A DNA stretch of 64,000 nucleotides from JAVBOW01 sp031550615 (GTDB taxonomy: Bacteria > Bacteroidota > Bacteroidia > Bacteroidales > Rikenellaceae): positions 36,419 to 100,418 of the forward strand of contig JAVBOL010000025.1 in the NCBI GenBank assembly GCA_031550615.1. Reading direction: 5' to 3'. Below, piece after piece: positions 50,911 through 58,734 of the stretch. A program made the translations under genes and the position numbers. Below the pieces are notes generated by a model. The model saw only the letters and a program-made list of their open reading frames with translations, searched no databases and was not told where the DNA came from. Position 1 is the stretch's first letter. Each line of letters opens with the position of its first letter.

Positions 50911-51386
50911 TATTTTATCTCGATGTTGTCGACGTTGACCTGGCGGCTGAACGGCTGGATGAGCGAAATGAACGTTTCGGTCGATTTGATGCCGCTGACC
51001 TTATATATCTTGTCGAATATCACGTGCATAAGGTGCTCGTTATCCGTGCAGTAGACCTTGATCATGATGTTGTACGCACCCGTGATGAAGTGGCACTCGG
51101 TGATCTCGGGGATGCGTTTGAGCGCCTCGATGGTGTCCTGGTTCAGGGCTGGGTCCGAAAGGCTGATGCCGATAAGCGCGCACAGCGAGAGGCCCAGGCT
51201 GGCAGGGTCGATGTCGATGCCCGAGCCGCGTATCACGCCGGATTCGTCTAATTTTTTGACCCTCTGGTGGATAGCGGCGCCTGAGATGCCGCATTCGCGG
51301 GCGATTTCCAGGAACGGCATACGTGCGTTCTTGACCAGATACTTGAGTATCTTGCGGTCTGTGGCGTCGATAACGATCTTAGACAT
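50910..51386 (-). CDS. Lrp/AsnC family transcriptional regulator
   Basis: A 158-residue DNA-binding protein: N-terminal winged helix-turn-helix (about 8-60, I-A-R-E-C-G-I-S-G-A-A-I-H-Q-R-V) and a C-terminal RAM ligand-binding domain (about 70-150, with I-T-E-C-H-F-I-T-G-A-Y-N). It usually senses an amino acid. It lies 13 bases after kbl, whose product makes or uses glycine, and Lrp controls the threonine/glycine kbl-tdh genes in enterobacteria, so local regulation of kbl is a fair guess. Confidence 0.93.
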   Translation of the reverse strand: MSKIVIDATDRKILKYLVKNARMPFLEIARECGISGAAIHQRVKKLDESGVIRGSGIDIDPASLGLSLCALIGISLSDPALNQDTIEALKRIPEITECHFITGAYNIMIKVYCTDNEHLMHVIFDKIYKVSGIKSTETFISLIQPFSRQVNVDNIEIK

Positions 51387-51399
51387 GGCTTTTTTATTT

Positions 51400-52587
51400 T
51401 TATTTTAATACCCCTAATTTGCGTCCTACCTTGACGAACGCCTCGACGCACTTGTCGAGTTGTGAGCGGGAGTGTCCCGCGGAGACCTGCACGCGTATGC
51501 GCGCCTGGCCTTTCGGTACGACCGGGAAGTAGAAACCGGTGACGTAGATGCCCTCGTCGAGCAACGCGGCGGCGAAATCCTGCGAAAGGCGTGCGTCGTA
51601 GAGCATCACCGCGCAGATCGCCGACTGTGTGGGTTTGATATCGAAACCGGCCTCGATCATGCGGCTGCGGAAATATTCGACGTTTGTGGCCAGCGTGTCG
51701 TGCAGCACATCGCTCTCTTCCAGCATTTTGAACAACTCGATGCCCGCGCCCACCATCGCCGGGGGCAGCGAATTCGAGAACAGGTAGGGGCGCGAACGCT
51801 GGCGCAGCAGCTCTATCACCTCTTTGCGTCCGGTGGTGAAGCCGCCTATCGCGCCGCCGAAAGCCTTGCCCAGCGTGCCCGTTATGATGTCGACCTTGCC
51901 GCGTATGCCGAATTGCTCAGTAACGCCGCGCCCGGTCTTTCCGACCACCCCCGCCGAGTGGCACTCGTCGACCATGACCAGCGCGTCGTATTTTTCGGCC
52001 AGGGCGCATATCTTGTCCATCGGGGCTACGTTGCCGTCCATCGAGAACACCCCGTCGGTCACTATTACCCGGAAGCGCTGCGCCTGTGATTCCTGCAGCG
52101 CCTTTTCGAGCTCCGCCATGTCGGCGTTGGCGTAGCGGTAGCGCACGGCTTTCGAAAGGCGCACCCCGTCGATGATCGAAGCGTGGTTCAGGGCGTCGGA
52201 GATGATGGCGTCCTGCTCACCGAACAGGGGCTCGAAAACCCCGCCGTTGGCGTCGAAACAGGCGGCGTAGAGAATCGTGTCCTCGGTGCCGAAGTAGTCG
52301 GCGATGGCCTTTTCGAGTTGTTTGTGGATATCCTGCGTGCCGCAGATGAAGCGCACGGACGACATGCCGAAACCGCGGCTGTCCATCGCGCGTTTGGCAG
52401 CCTCGATAAGTCGCCTGTTGTCCGAAAGACCGAGGTAGTTGTTGGCGCAGAAGTTAATGACCTCCTTGCCGCCCACTTCGATGCCTGCAGCCTGGGGCGA
52501 TTCGATGATGCGCTCCTGCTTGTACAGGCCCGCCTGGCGGATCTGCTCTATCTCGTTACAAAGGAAATCTTTGATTTTGCCGTACAT
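51400..52587 (-). CDS. kbl: glycine C-acetyltransferase (2-amino-3-ketobutyrate CoA ligase)
   Basis: A 395-residue PLP enzyme of the alpha-oxoamine synthase family. ATG at 52587 is chosen as the family begins M-Y-G-K-I-K-D-F. The PLP lysine is in G-T-L-G-K-A-F-G-G, with D-E-C-H-S-A-G-V-V-G before it. It cleaves 2-amino-3-ketobutyrate with CoA to glycine and acetyl-CoA during threonine breakdown. Serine palmitoyltransferase is a close relative in Bacteroidota, but the length and N-terminus favour Kbl. No tdh is adjacent. Confidence 0.9.
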   Translation of the reverse strand: MYGKIKDFLCNEIEQIRQAGLYKQERIIESPQAAGIEVGGKEVINFCANNYLGLSDNRRLIEAAKRAMDSRGFGMSSVRFICGTQDIHKQLEKAIADYFGTEDTILYAACFDANGGVFEPLFGEQDAIISDALNHASIIDGVRLSKAVRYRYANADMAELEKALQESQAQRFRVIVTDGVFSMDGNVAPMDKICALAEKYDALVMVDECHSAGVVGKTGRGVTEQFGIRGKVDIITGTLGKAFGGAIGGFTTGRKEVIELLRQRSRPYLFSNSLPPAMVGAGIELFKMLEESDVLHDTLATNVEYFRSRMIEAGFDIKPTQSAICAVMLYDARLSQDFAAALLDEGIYVTGFYFPVVPKGQARIRVQVSAGHSRSQLDKCVEAFVKVGRKLGVLK

Positions 52588-52682
52588 TGTGGTCTGATTT
52601 TTAGTTTTAAACCATAAAACTACAACTTTTCGGCGGTATTTGCCAACTTTTCGTAACTTTTTTACATCGTGCGGCCCTGATT

Positions 52683-53564
52683 TTATTCCGGGTGTTCGCG
52701 CGCGAGCCTGTCCCAAAGCCCGAAATGGTCGAATACCGCTTTGAGTTGCGGGTCGTTGGCGTTATCGAGCAGGTTGGAGTACCACAGCCCGTTCTTGCCC
52801 AGGATGCTGCTGGTGTCGCGCGCGGTTATATTGCGGTCGGTGCAGCGCACGGACTTGCGCCCGGCCAGCATGGAGCACGCCTTGAACCAGATGTCGTCGG
52901 CGGTCGGGGCCAGGCGCATGAACAGGTCGCGGTCGGTGACCACCCCGTCGAGCGACCGCGGAGGGTAGAGCACCCCGCCCACGCCCGTGGGCATGAGGTT
53001 GAAGTCTTCCGGCATGGCGTGCGGAGCTTTATTGTTGTCCAGGAACTCCCTGTAAGGGCGCACATGGCCGTCGCTGTCGACTTTTATGCGGTGCCCCCTC
53101 AGGCACACCACTTCGCCGGGATGGCGCCGGGCCCCGTCGAGCAGCATCGCCAGCCAGCCACGGGGGTAGAGGCAGTCGTCGTCTGCGGTGATTATCGTGG
53201 CTTCGGGGTACGCCTCCAATGCGTAGATCAGTTTTTTGTATGACCGGATGTTGCCCTCCACGAAAGTTATGCGCAGTCCGCGCCGCTGCATGCGCCGCAG
53301 CGTACGCGGCAGGTCCGCCGGCGAAAGTTCATCGGCGCTCAACCACAGGTGGATGGCGTCGGGCTTTACCCTCTGGCGCATCAGCGTACCTATGGTGTAG
53401 TGGGCTATCCCGAGGCGGGCGGGGTAGGTGGTCAGCGAAACCACCGTGCGGGGGTCGTCGCACGGGGGAATGCCGCCTACGCCCAGCGTATTGAGCAGAC
53501 GGGTGCCCAGGCGCTGCATGGGTCCCGTGAATTTGTGCAAAACTTTGGCGAAAAGTGAAGCCAT
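52683..53564 (-). CDS. GT-A fold glycosyltransferase (GT2-like)
   Basis: A 293-residue protein with the start V-V-S-L-T-T-Y-P-A-R-L, a V-K-P-D-A-I-H-L-W-L-S strand, and an acidic D-D-D motif (I-I-T-A-D-D-D-C-L-Y-P, about residues 126-129) that would bind metal and sugar nucleotide. There is no signal peptide or transmembrane segment, so it works in the cytoplasm, possibly on a capsule or O-chain sugar. It is not surrounded by other glycan synthesis genes. Sugar donor and acceptor unknown. Confidence 0.75.
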   Translation of the reverse strand: MASLFAKVLHKFTGPMQRLGTRLLNTLGVGGIPPCDDPRTVVSLTTYPARLGIAHYTIGTLMRQRVKPDAIHLWLSADELSPADLPRTLRRMQRRGLRITFVEGNIRSYKKLIYALEAYPEATIITADDDCLYPRGWLAMLLDGARRHPGEVVCLRGHRIKVDSDGHVRPYREFLDNNKAPHAMPEDFNLMPTGVGGVLYPPRSLDGVVTDRDLFMRLAPTADDIWFKACSMLAGRKSVRCTDRNITARDTSSILGKNGLWYSNLLDNANDPQLKAVFDHFGLWDRLAREHPE

Positions 53565-53676
53565 ATCTGACAGCCGTTTGTGCGTTTTTGTGAGTGTGGC
53601 GCGGTGGGCGTCTGCCGCAAAGTTATAAATTTTGTGCGAAAGGCGAGAGAAGAGGTGTCATTAGCTGTTATTTTTG

Positions 53677-53684
53677 TAACTTTG
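53677..53684 (+). promoter_or_regulatory. pgk -7 promoter box
   Basis: TAACTTTG, 45 bases before the pgk ATG. Matches TAnnTTTG; no clear -33 box. Confidence 0.6.
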
Positions 53685-53729
53685 CATCGTAAAACGTGAG
53701 TTTTTAAATTTTCTTAAAAATATAAAACC

Positions 53730-54989
53730 ATGCAAACGATTGACAACTACGGCTTTGCCGGTAAGCGCGCGATCATCCGCGTAGACTTCAACGTGCCACT
53801 CGACGAGAATTTCAACGTCACGGACGACACCCGCATCCGCGCGGCGATCCCCACCATTAAAAAGGTGCTCGCAGGGGGTGGCAGCGTGATCCTGATGTCG
53901 CACCTGGGCCGGCCAAAGAAGAACAACGACCATAAGTTTTCGCTCTCGCACATCATCCCGGCTGTCGAAGCGCGCCTGGGCGTGAAGATCCTCTTCGCCG
54001 GCGACTGCATGGGTGAAAAAGCCGCCGAGATGGCCGCCGCCCTCAAGCCCGGCCAGGTCATGATGCTCGAGAACCTCCGTTTCTACGCCGAGGAGGAGGG
54101 CAAGCCCCGCGGACTGGCCGAGGACGCCACCGACGAGCAGAAAAAAGCCGCCAAGGCGGAGGTTAAGGTCAGCCAGAAGGAGTTTACAAAAAAACTCGCC
54201 TCTTATGCCGACTGTTATATCAACGACGCATTCGGCACGGCCCACCGCGCACACGCCTCGACTGCGCTGATCGCCGACTTTTTTCCCAACGACAAGATGT
54301 TCGGCTATGTTATGGAAGGCGAACTGAAGGCTATCGACAAGGTGCTGGAAGGCGCTGAAAAGCCGTTCGTTGCGATCATCGGCGGATCGAAGGTCTCCTC
54401 CAAGATCACCATTATCGAGAAACTCATGGCCAAGGTCGACAGCCTGATCGTCGGCGGCGGTATGACCTATACTTTCATGGCCGCCCAGGGCGGTAAGATC
54501 GGGGGCTCGATCTGCGAACCGGACCAGTTCGAAACCGCTTTGGCGATACTCAAAAAGGCCAAGGAACTCGGCGTGGAGATCGTGATGGCCGAAGACGCCC
54601 TGTGCGCCGACGCTTTCGCCAACGACGCCAACACGCAGGTTTGCCCCAGCAACGCGATTCCCGACGGTTGGGAGGGCCTCGACGTGGGCCCCAAAGCCAA
54701 AGAGGCTTTCCGCAAGCACATCCTTAGCTGCAAGACCATACTGTGGAACGGCCCTGTCGGCGTGTTCGAGATGTCTGCCTTCGAGGGCGGATCGAGGGCC
54801 GTCGCAGAGGCTATCGCCGAAGCTACCGGCAAAGGCGCTTACTCGCTGATCGGCGGGGGCGACTCGGTGGCCTGTATCAATAAATTCGGGCTGGCGGACA
54901 AGGTCAGCTACGTTTCGACCGGCGGCGGCGCCCTGCTTGAGTACATGGAGGGCATCGAGCTTCCCGGCGTGGCCGCCATCAGGAAGTAG
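53730..54989 (+). CDS. pgk: phosphoglycerate kinase
   Basis: A 419-residue two-domain glycolytic kinase: 1,3-bisphosphoglycerate plus ADP to 3-phosphoglycerate plus ATP. The substrate site R-V-D-F-N-V-P-L-D is at residues 19-27, M-S-H-L-G-R-P-K near 64, and the nucleotide loop G-G-G-D-S-V-A near 380. Length is standard. The gene has its own promoter; repeat copy 4 begins 11 bases after the stop, then a terminator at 55147. Confidence 0.98.
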   Translation: MQTIDNYGFAGKRAIIRVDFNVPLDENFNVTDDTRIRAAIPTIKKVLAGGGSVILMSHLGRPKKNNDHKFSLSHIIPAVEARLGVKILFAGDCMGEKAAEMAAALKPGQVMMLENLRFYAEEEGKPRGLAEDATDEQKKAAKAEVKVSQKEFTKKLASYADCYINDAFGTAHRAHASTALIADFFPNDKMFGYVMEGELKAIDKVLEGAEKPFVAIIGGSKVSSKITIIEKLMAKVDSLIVGGGMTYTFMAAQGGKIGGSICEPDQFETALAILKKAKELGVEIVMAEDALCADAFANDANTQVCPSNAIPDGWEGLDVGPKAKEAFRKHILSCKTILWNGPVGVFEMSAFEGGSRAVAEAIAEATGKGAYSLIGGGDSVACINKFGLADKVSYVSTGGGALLEYMEGIELPGVAAIRK

Positions 54990-55000
54990 CGCTTTCGAGG

Positions 55001-55121
55001 GCTGCGCGCACTGCACGGCATATTTTGCTTATCCTCTTGCGCTCAAATCCTCACAGCCGTTTAGGCTGCTCCGGTTTGATGCTCAGACGATAAACAAACT
55101 CTGCCGCACATTGCGCACAGC
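55001..55121 (+). repeat. 121-bp structured dispersed repeat, copy 4
   Basis: Starts GCTGCGCGCACTG, ends TTGCGCACAGC. It is nearly identical to copy 1 from 55030 to 55090, including CAGCC/GGCTG and TCAAATCC/GGTTTGA. It lies in the 3' untranslated region of pgk, between the stop and terminator, in the sense direction. Confidence 0.9.
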
Positions 55122-55146
55122 TTCGTTCGCGTAACGTTTCGCATTG

Positions 55147-55178
55147 AAAAAGGTGATCCTGCCCGGATCGCCTTTTTT
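55147..55178 (+). terminator. terminator after pgk and repeat copy 4
   Basis: Eleven-base stem (55149-55159 with 55165-55175, one G-T pair), 5-base loop, then a T-run. Confidence 0.88.
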
Positions 55179-55241
55179 GTTTTTTATTGTAAAAAAATTA
55201 TAATTCAATGGTTCATAGTTAGGATGTTACTGTGTTTTTTG

Positions 55242-55249
55242 TAGCTTTG
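55242..55249 (+). promoter_or_regulatory. -7 promoter box for the small secreted protein gene
   Basis: TAGCTTTG, 32 bases before the ATG at 55282, in an AT-rich region. A weak TTAG lies 19 bases upstream. Confidence 0.55.
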
Positions 55250-55281
55250 CGTCCGAATAAATTAAATTACAAACTTTTACA

Positions 55282-55797
55282 ATGAAAAAACTCCTTCTTA
55301 TCGCCGCCCTTTTCGTTGCGGCCCTGGGCGTAAACGCGCAGGAAACCGAAAACCTCGAACCCACCCAGCTCGGCAAATGGATGAAACCGGCCAAGACCGG
55401 CATCGCAGCCGTCGACGCGTATATCGACCACTGCGCAGCGATGTACCAGGAGTCGATGGATATCCGCAAGGAATACGACGCCCTCGAAAAAGTCGACATG
55501 ACCGACGCTACGAATGCCGCTAACGCTTCGCTCGGCGCCGAAGGTACCCAGAATACGCTCAAAGCGAAGGCTGCCGAATACAACAAGATCCTCGAAAGGA
55601 TCAAAAATCAACAGGCACCCGCAGAAAAAATTCCTTCGCTGCTCAGCGATGCCACGACGGCAGCCTCGAAGGCCGGCCTCAAGTTGCCCGCATGCACCAA
55701 GGCGATAGCCTCGACCAAGAATGTGATCGTACTGGTAACCAAGGAGAACGCAGGTCTGCTCAAAGCGACCCAGGCCAAACTCGCCGCCGCGAAATAA
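55282..55797 (+). CDS. small secreted alpha-helical protein
   Basis: A 171-residue protein with a signal peptide ending V-N-A-Q. The mature region is rich in Ala, Lys and Glu and predicted helical, with heptad-like segments (about 60-150). A pair of cysteines (C-A-A-M about residue 51 and P-A-C-T about 137) could form a disulfide. It sits alone between a good promoter and a very strong terminator. I do not recognise the family; an abundant periplasmic or secreted protein is plausible. Confidence 0.6.
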   Translation: MKKLLLIAALFVAALGVNAQETENLEPTQLGKWMKPAKTGIAAVDAYIDHCAAMYQESMDIRKEYDALEKVDMTDATNAANASLGAEGTQNTLKAKAAEYNKILERIKNQQAPAEKIPSLLSDATTAASKAGLKLPACTKAIASTKNVIVLVTKENAGLLKATQAKLAAAK

Positions 55798-55817
55798 CCC
55801 CTGGTCTTTAGATTACG

Positions 55818-55854
55818 GACCCTGCCCCGAACCATCGGGGCAGGGTCTTTTTTT
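55818..55854 (+). terminator. strong intrinsic terminator
   Basis: Perfect 12-base GC-rich stem (55818-55829 with 55836-55847), 6-base loop, then seven T residues. Confidence 0.96.
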
Positions 55855-56057
55855 GCCCTTGCCGCCTGATGTATCGCCGGCTATGGTGGATATTTTTTGG
55901 AAAAAAGGCACTTTTTTTGTATTTTTACTCCATAAGCCTCTGTAAATACCGCCCACGTAAAGGGCATTTTGGCCGCGCAACTACACATGTAGGGGCGCCG
56001 GGGATTCTTTATCCCTTATTGCCGTAGAGGGCTGTTTGTTTGTAAAACATACTGAAG

Positions 56058-57377
56058 ATGAAGCAGATCAAAACTTACACTTTACAAAATTTCCGATCCA
56101 TTCCCCAGATGGAGCAGGTCGATGAGCAACTCCGCCGCGACATCGAGATCGTGGGCCGCGTGCTGCCTTTCAAAACCAACAATTATGTGGTCGATGAGCT
56201 GATCGACTGGCGGAATGCCGCAACCGACCCGATATTCACGCTCAATTTCCCACGGCGCGGGATGCTTCACAGGCGCCATTACGACACCATAGCCCGCCTG
56301 GTTGACGCCGGGGCGCCCAAAGCCGAGATCGACAAAACCGTCGAGATGATACGCCTGACGCTCAACCCCAACCCCGCCGGACAGGAGCACAATGTACCCT
56401 ACCTGGGAATGCTCAAACTCACAGGTGTGCAGCATAAGTATCCCGAAACGGTGCTGTTCTTCCCCAGCCAGGGGCAGACCTGCCACGCCTACTGCACGTT
56501 CTGTTTCCGCTGGCCGCAGTTCTCGGGTATGTCGGGCCTGAAGTTCGCGATGAAGGAGGCAGACCTGTTCTTTAACTACCTGCGCCAGCACACCGAGGTG
56601 ACCGACGTGCTTTTCACCGGCGGCGACCCGATGGTGATGAGCGCGCAGGTGTTGGAGAGTTACGTGTTGCCGCTCTTAGAACCCGAATTCGCGCATATAC
56701 GTTCCCTGCGTTTTGGCAGCAAGTCACTGGCTTACTGGCCGTACCGGTTCCTAACTGACGATGACAGCCAGCAGCTGACCGGGTTGTTCTCAAGGATTGT
56801 CATCGCGGGGAAGAGCCTCTCGTTCCAGGCCCATTTCAGCCATCCGCGCGAGTTGTCGACCCCAGCCGTGCAACAGGCCATAGCCGCCATACGCCGCACG
56901 GGCGCGCAGATTCGCACCCAGTCGCCGCTGCTGCGACATATCAACGACGACCCGGCCCTGTGGGCGGAGATGTGGCGCAAGCAGGTCGACCTGGGGTGCA
57001 TACCATACTATATGTTTGTGGCGCGCGACACGGGGGCCAAGGAGTATTTTGAAGTGCCTTTAGAAAAGTGTTGGGATATTTTCCGCCGCGCATACCGCAA
57101 AGTGAGCGGACTGTGCCGCACGGTGCGTGGCCCCAGTATGAGCGACCACGCGGGCAAGATACAAATACTCGGAGTGGCAGATGTGAGAGGCGAAAAGGTC
57201 TTCGTGCTGCGCTTCCTGCAGGGGCGCAACCCCAAATGGGTGCACATGCCATTCTTCGCCGCCTACGACCCTAAAGCCACTTGGTTCAGTCAGTTAAAGC
57301 CCGCTTTCGGCGAGAAGAAGTTTTTCTTTGAGGACACGCAGCGAAAGATCACCACAAAGCCGTTCCTGTTCGAATAG
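56058..57377 (+). CDS. KamA-family radical SAM protein
   Basis: A 439-residue enzyme of the lysine 2,3-aminomutase family. The radical SAM motif is C-H-A-Y-C-T-F-C (Cys142, 146, 149), followed by the SAM-binding F-T-G-G-D-P-M and a TIM-barrel pattern. Classical aminomutases bind PLP through Lys in a P-G-G-G-G-K motif; here the matching area reads V-R-G-P-S-M-S-D-H-A-G-K, so the PLP site is altered. It could migrate an amino group on a different substrate or act on a peptide or tRNA. It stands alone; no lysine-fermentation genes adjoin. Confidence 0.82.
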   Translation: MKQIKTYTLQNFRSIPQMEQVDEQLRRDIEIVGRVLPFKTNNYVVDELIDWRNAATDPIFTLNFPRRGMLHRRHYDTIARLVDAGAPKAEIDKTVEMIRLTLNPNPAGQEHNVPYLGMLKLTGVQHKYPETVLFFPSQGQTCHAYCTFCFRWPQFSGMSGLKFAMKEADLFFNYLRQHTEVTDVLFTGGDPMVMSAQVLESYVLPLLEPEFAHIRSLRFGSKSLAYWPYRFLTDDDSQQLTGLFSRIVIAGKSLSFQAHFSHPRELSTPAVQQAIAAIRRTGAQIRTQSPLLRHINDDPALWAEMWRKQVDLGCIPYYMFVARDTGAKEYFEVPLEKCWDIFRRAYRKVSGLCRTVRGPSMSDHAGKIQILGVADVRGEKVFVLRFLQGRNPKWVHMPFFAAYDPKATWFSQLKPAFGEKKFFFEDTQRKITTKPFLFE

Positions 57378-57412
57378 GGGATAGGGAGCGCAGCCAATAT
57401 AGATATACGACA

Positions 57413-57443
57413 AAAGCCACCCCGAAAAGGGTGGCTTTCTTTA
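57413..57443. terminator. bidirectional terminator
   Basis: Ten-base stem AAAGCCACCC/GGGTGGCTTT (57413-57422 with 57429-57438), 6-base loop, T-rich on the plus side. It separates the convergent KamA-like and rpsT genes. Confidence 0.88.
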
Positions 57444-57463
57444 GTATCGTAAGACCCAAAGGT

Positions 57464-57715
57464 TTACAGCGCGTTGACCGTCAGCTGGAGGCTGCTTTTC
57501 AGGTTGCCGGCTTTGTTCTTGTGGATGATGTTGTGCTTGGCCAGCTTGTCGAGCATAGCGGTCACTTTCGGCAGCAGGGCCTCGGCGGCAGCCTTGTCGG
57601 AAGTGTTTCGCAGAGCTTTGACAGCGTTGCGGGTGGTCTTGTGGTAGTACTTGTTGTGAGCCCTTTTGGTAGCCGTCTGGCGGATACGTTTTTCGGCAGC
57701 TTTGTTGTTAGCCAT
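57464..57715 (-). CDS. rpsT: 30S ribosomal protein S20
   Basis: An 83-residue basic helical protein. ATG at 57715 is chosen for the standard start M-A-N-N-K-A-A-E-K-R-I-R-Q. It bridges the body of 16S rRNA. The C-terminal I-I-H-K-N-K-A-G-N-L-K-S-S-L block is intact. Upstream is tRNA-Glu on the same strand, about 80 bases away, which may share its promoter. Confidence 0.97.
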   Translation of the reverse strand: MANNKAAEKRIRQTATKRAHNKYYHKTTRNAVKALRNTSDKAAAEALLPKVTAMLDKLAKHNIIHKNKAGNLKSSLQLTVNAL

Positions 57716-57797
57716 CTCTTTTCTTTGTAGTATTCTTGCTGGTTTTAGATCAAAATGCCGGCCTTCTACAATGCCGGCCACCTTAATTCCTTACCCT

Positions 57798-57872
57798 TGG
57801 TAGCCCGTAGGAGAATCGAACTCCTCTTCCCAGAATGAAAATCTGGTGTCCTAACCGATAGACGAACGGGCC
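57798..57872 (-). tRNA. tRNA-Glu (TTC anticodon)
   Basis: Cloverleaf on the minus strand: acceptor GGCCCGT with ACGGGCT, anticodon stem CCAGA/TCTGG around a loop with TTC, and T-arm with GTTCGAT. The CCA end is encoded (57800-57798), unlike the other two tRNAs in the window. It has a near-perfect promoter and probably leads an operon with rpsT. Confidence 0.95.
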
Positions 57873-57892
57873 ATTTGTTTCTTTAGCGGTTG

Positions 57893-57923
57893 CAAAGGTA
57901 AGCAAAAACTTATATACTCCAAA
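57893..57923 (-). promoter_or_regulatory. tRNA-Glu/rpsT promoter (TTTG-N19-TACCTTTG)
   Basis: Minus strand TTTG (57923-57920), 19 bases, TACCTTTG (57900-57893); consensus at both boxes. Confidence 0.8.
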
Positions 57924-57951
57924 TGTTTCGAGCAAAAAAAATAGCGTTTTC

Positions 57952-58734
57952 CTATTTTTTTCGCAGCCTCACGCTTAATGTTTCCTCGTCGAAGCGCACC
58001 GAAGTGTGTTCGAATAGCCGTTGTATGGCCGAAGTTTCGACCAGACGCGACGCCGTGCCGTAGTGGAACGTGCCGCCCTCGATCACCGCGAGCGTGTCGC
58101 ACAACTCAAGGGCGATGCTCAGGTCGTGGGTCGAGAAGATGATCGTTTTGCCCTGCTTGTGCGCCAACTCGCGCAGCAACAGGCATATTTCGTAGCGGTT
58201 GGGCAGGTCCAGAAATGCCGTGGGCTCGTCCAGCAGTATGATCGGCGTGTCCTGCGCCAGCGCACGGGCTATCATAACCCTTTGGCGCTCGCCGTCGCTC
58301 AGGGTGTCCATGCCCTTCTCCGCGAAGGCAGACATGCCCACCAGAGAGAGCGAACGTTCGACGTGCGCGCGGTCGTCGTCGGTCAGGCGGCCTATCCAGT
58401 TGGTGTAGGGGGCGCGCCCGAGGCCCACCACGTCGGCCACGCGCAGGTTGCTGATGCGCACCTCCTCGGTCGACACGAAACTGATTACCTCCGCCACGCG
58501 GCGCGGCGAAAGCCCCGAGAGGGGTTTCCCGTCGATCGTTATCTCGCCATGCAGGGGTTTGCTCAGTCCGGCTATGGTGCGCAGCAGGGTGCTCTTGCCG
58601 GTGCCGTTGCGCCCGATAAGGCCGGTGAACTCGCCCCAGCCGAAACCGATATTGGCGTGCTCGAACAGCGTCCGTCCCCGGTAACCCAATTTCAGGTCGT
58701 GCAGCTCTATGGTGTATATCCTTTCGTCCGTCAT
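57952..58734 (-). CDS. iron-siderophore/heme/cobalamin ABC importer, ATP-binding protein
   Basis: A 260-residue ATPase of the FecE/BtuD/HmuV type. Walker A G-R-N-G-T-G-K-S-T (about 39-47), signature L-S-D-G-E-R-Q-R-V and Walker B I-I-L-L-D-E-P-T are intact. It powers uptake of an iron chelate or corrinoid across the inner membrane with the FecCD-type permease, whose stop it overlaps by four bases. Substrate is not readable from the ATPase. Confidence 0.94.
   Translation of the reverse strand: MTDERIYTIELHDLKLGYRGRTLFEHANIGFGWGEFTGLIGRNGTGKSTLLRTIAGLSKPLHGEITIDGKPLSGLSPRRVAEVISFVSTEEVRISNLRVADVVGLGRAPYTNWIGRLTDDDRAHVERSLSLVGMSAFAEKGMDTLSDGERQRVMIARALAQDTPIILLDEPTAFLDLPNRYEICLLLRELAHKQGKTIIFSTHDLSIALELCDTLAVIEGGTFHYGTASRLVETSAIQRLFEHTSVRFDEETLSVRLRKK

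Noticed and set aside
55855..56057. Hidden gene or RNA between the strong terminator and the KamA-like gene
   Set aside because: No convincing frame or stable fold; T-rich stretches only.
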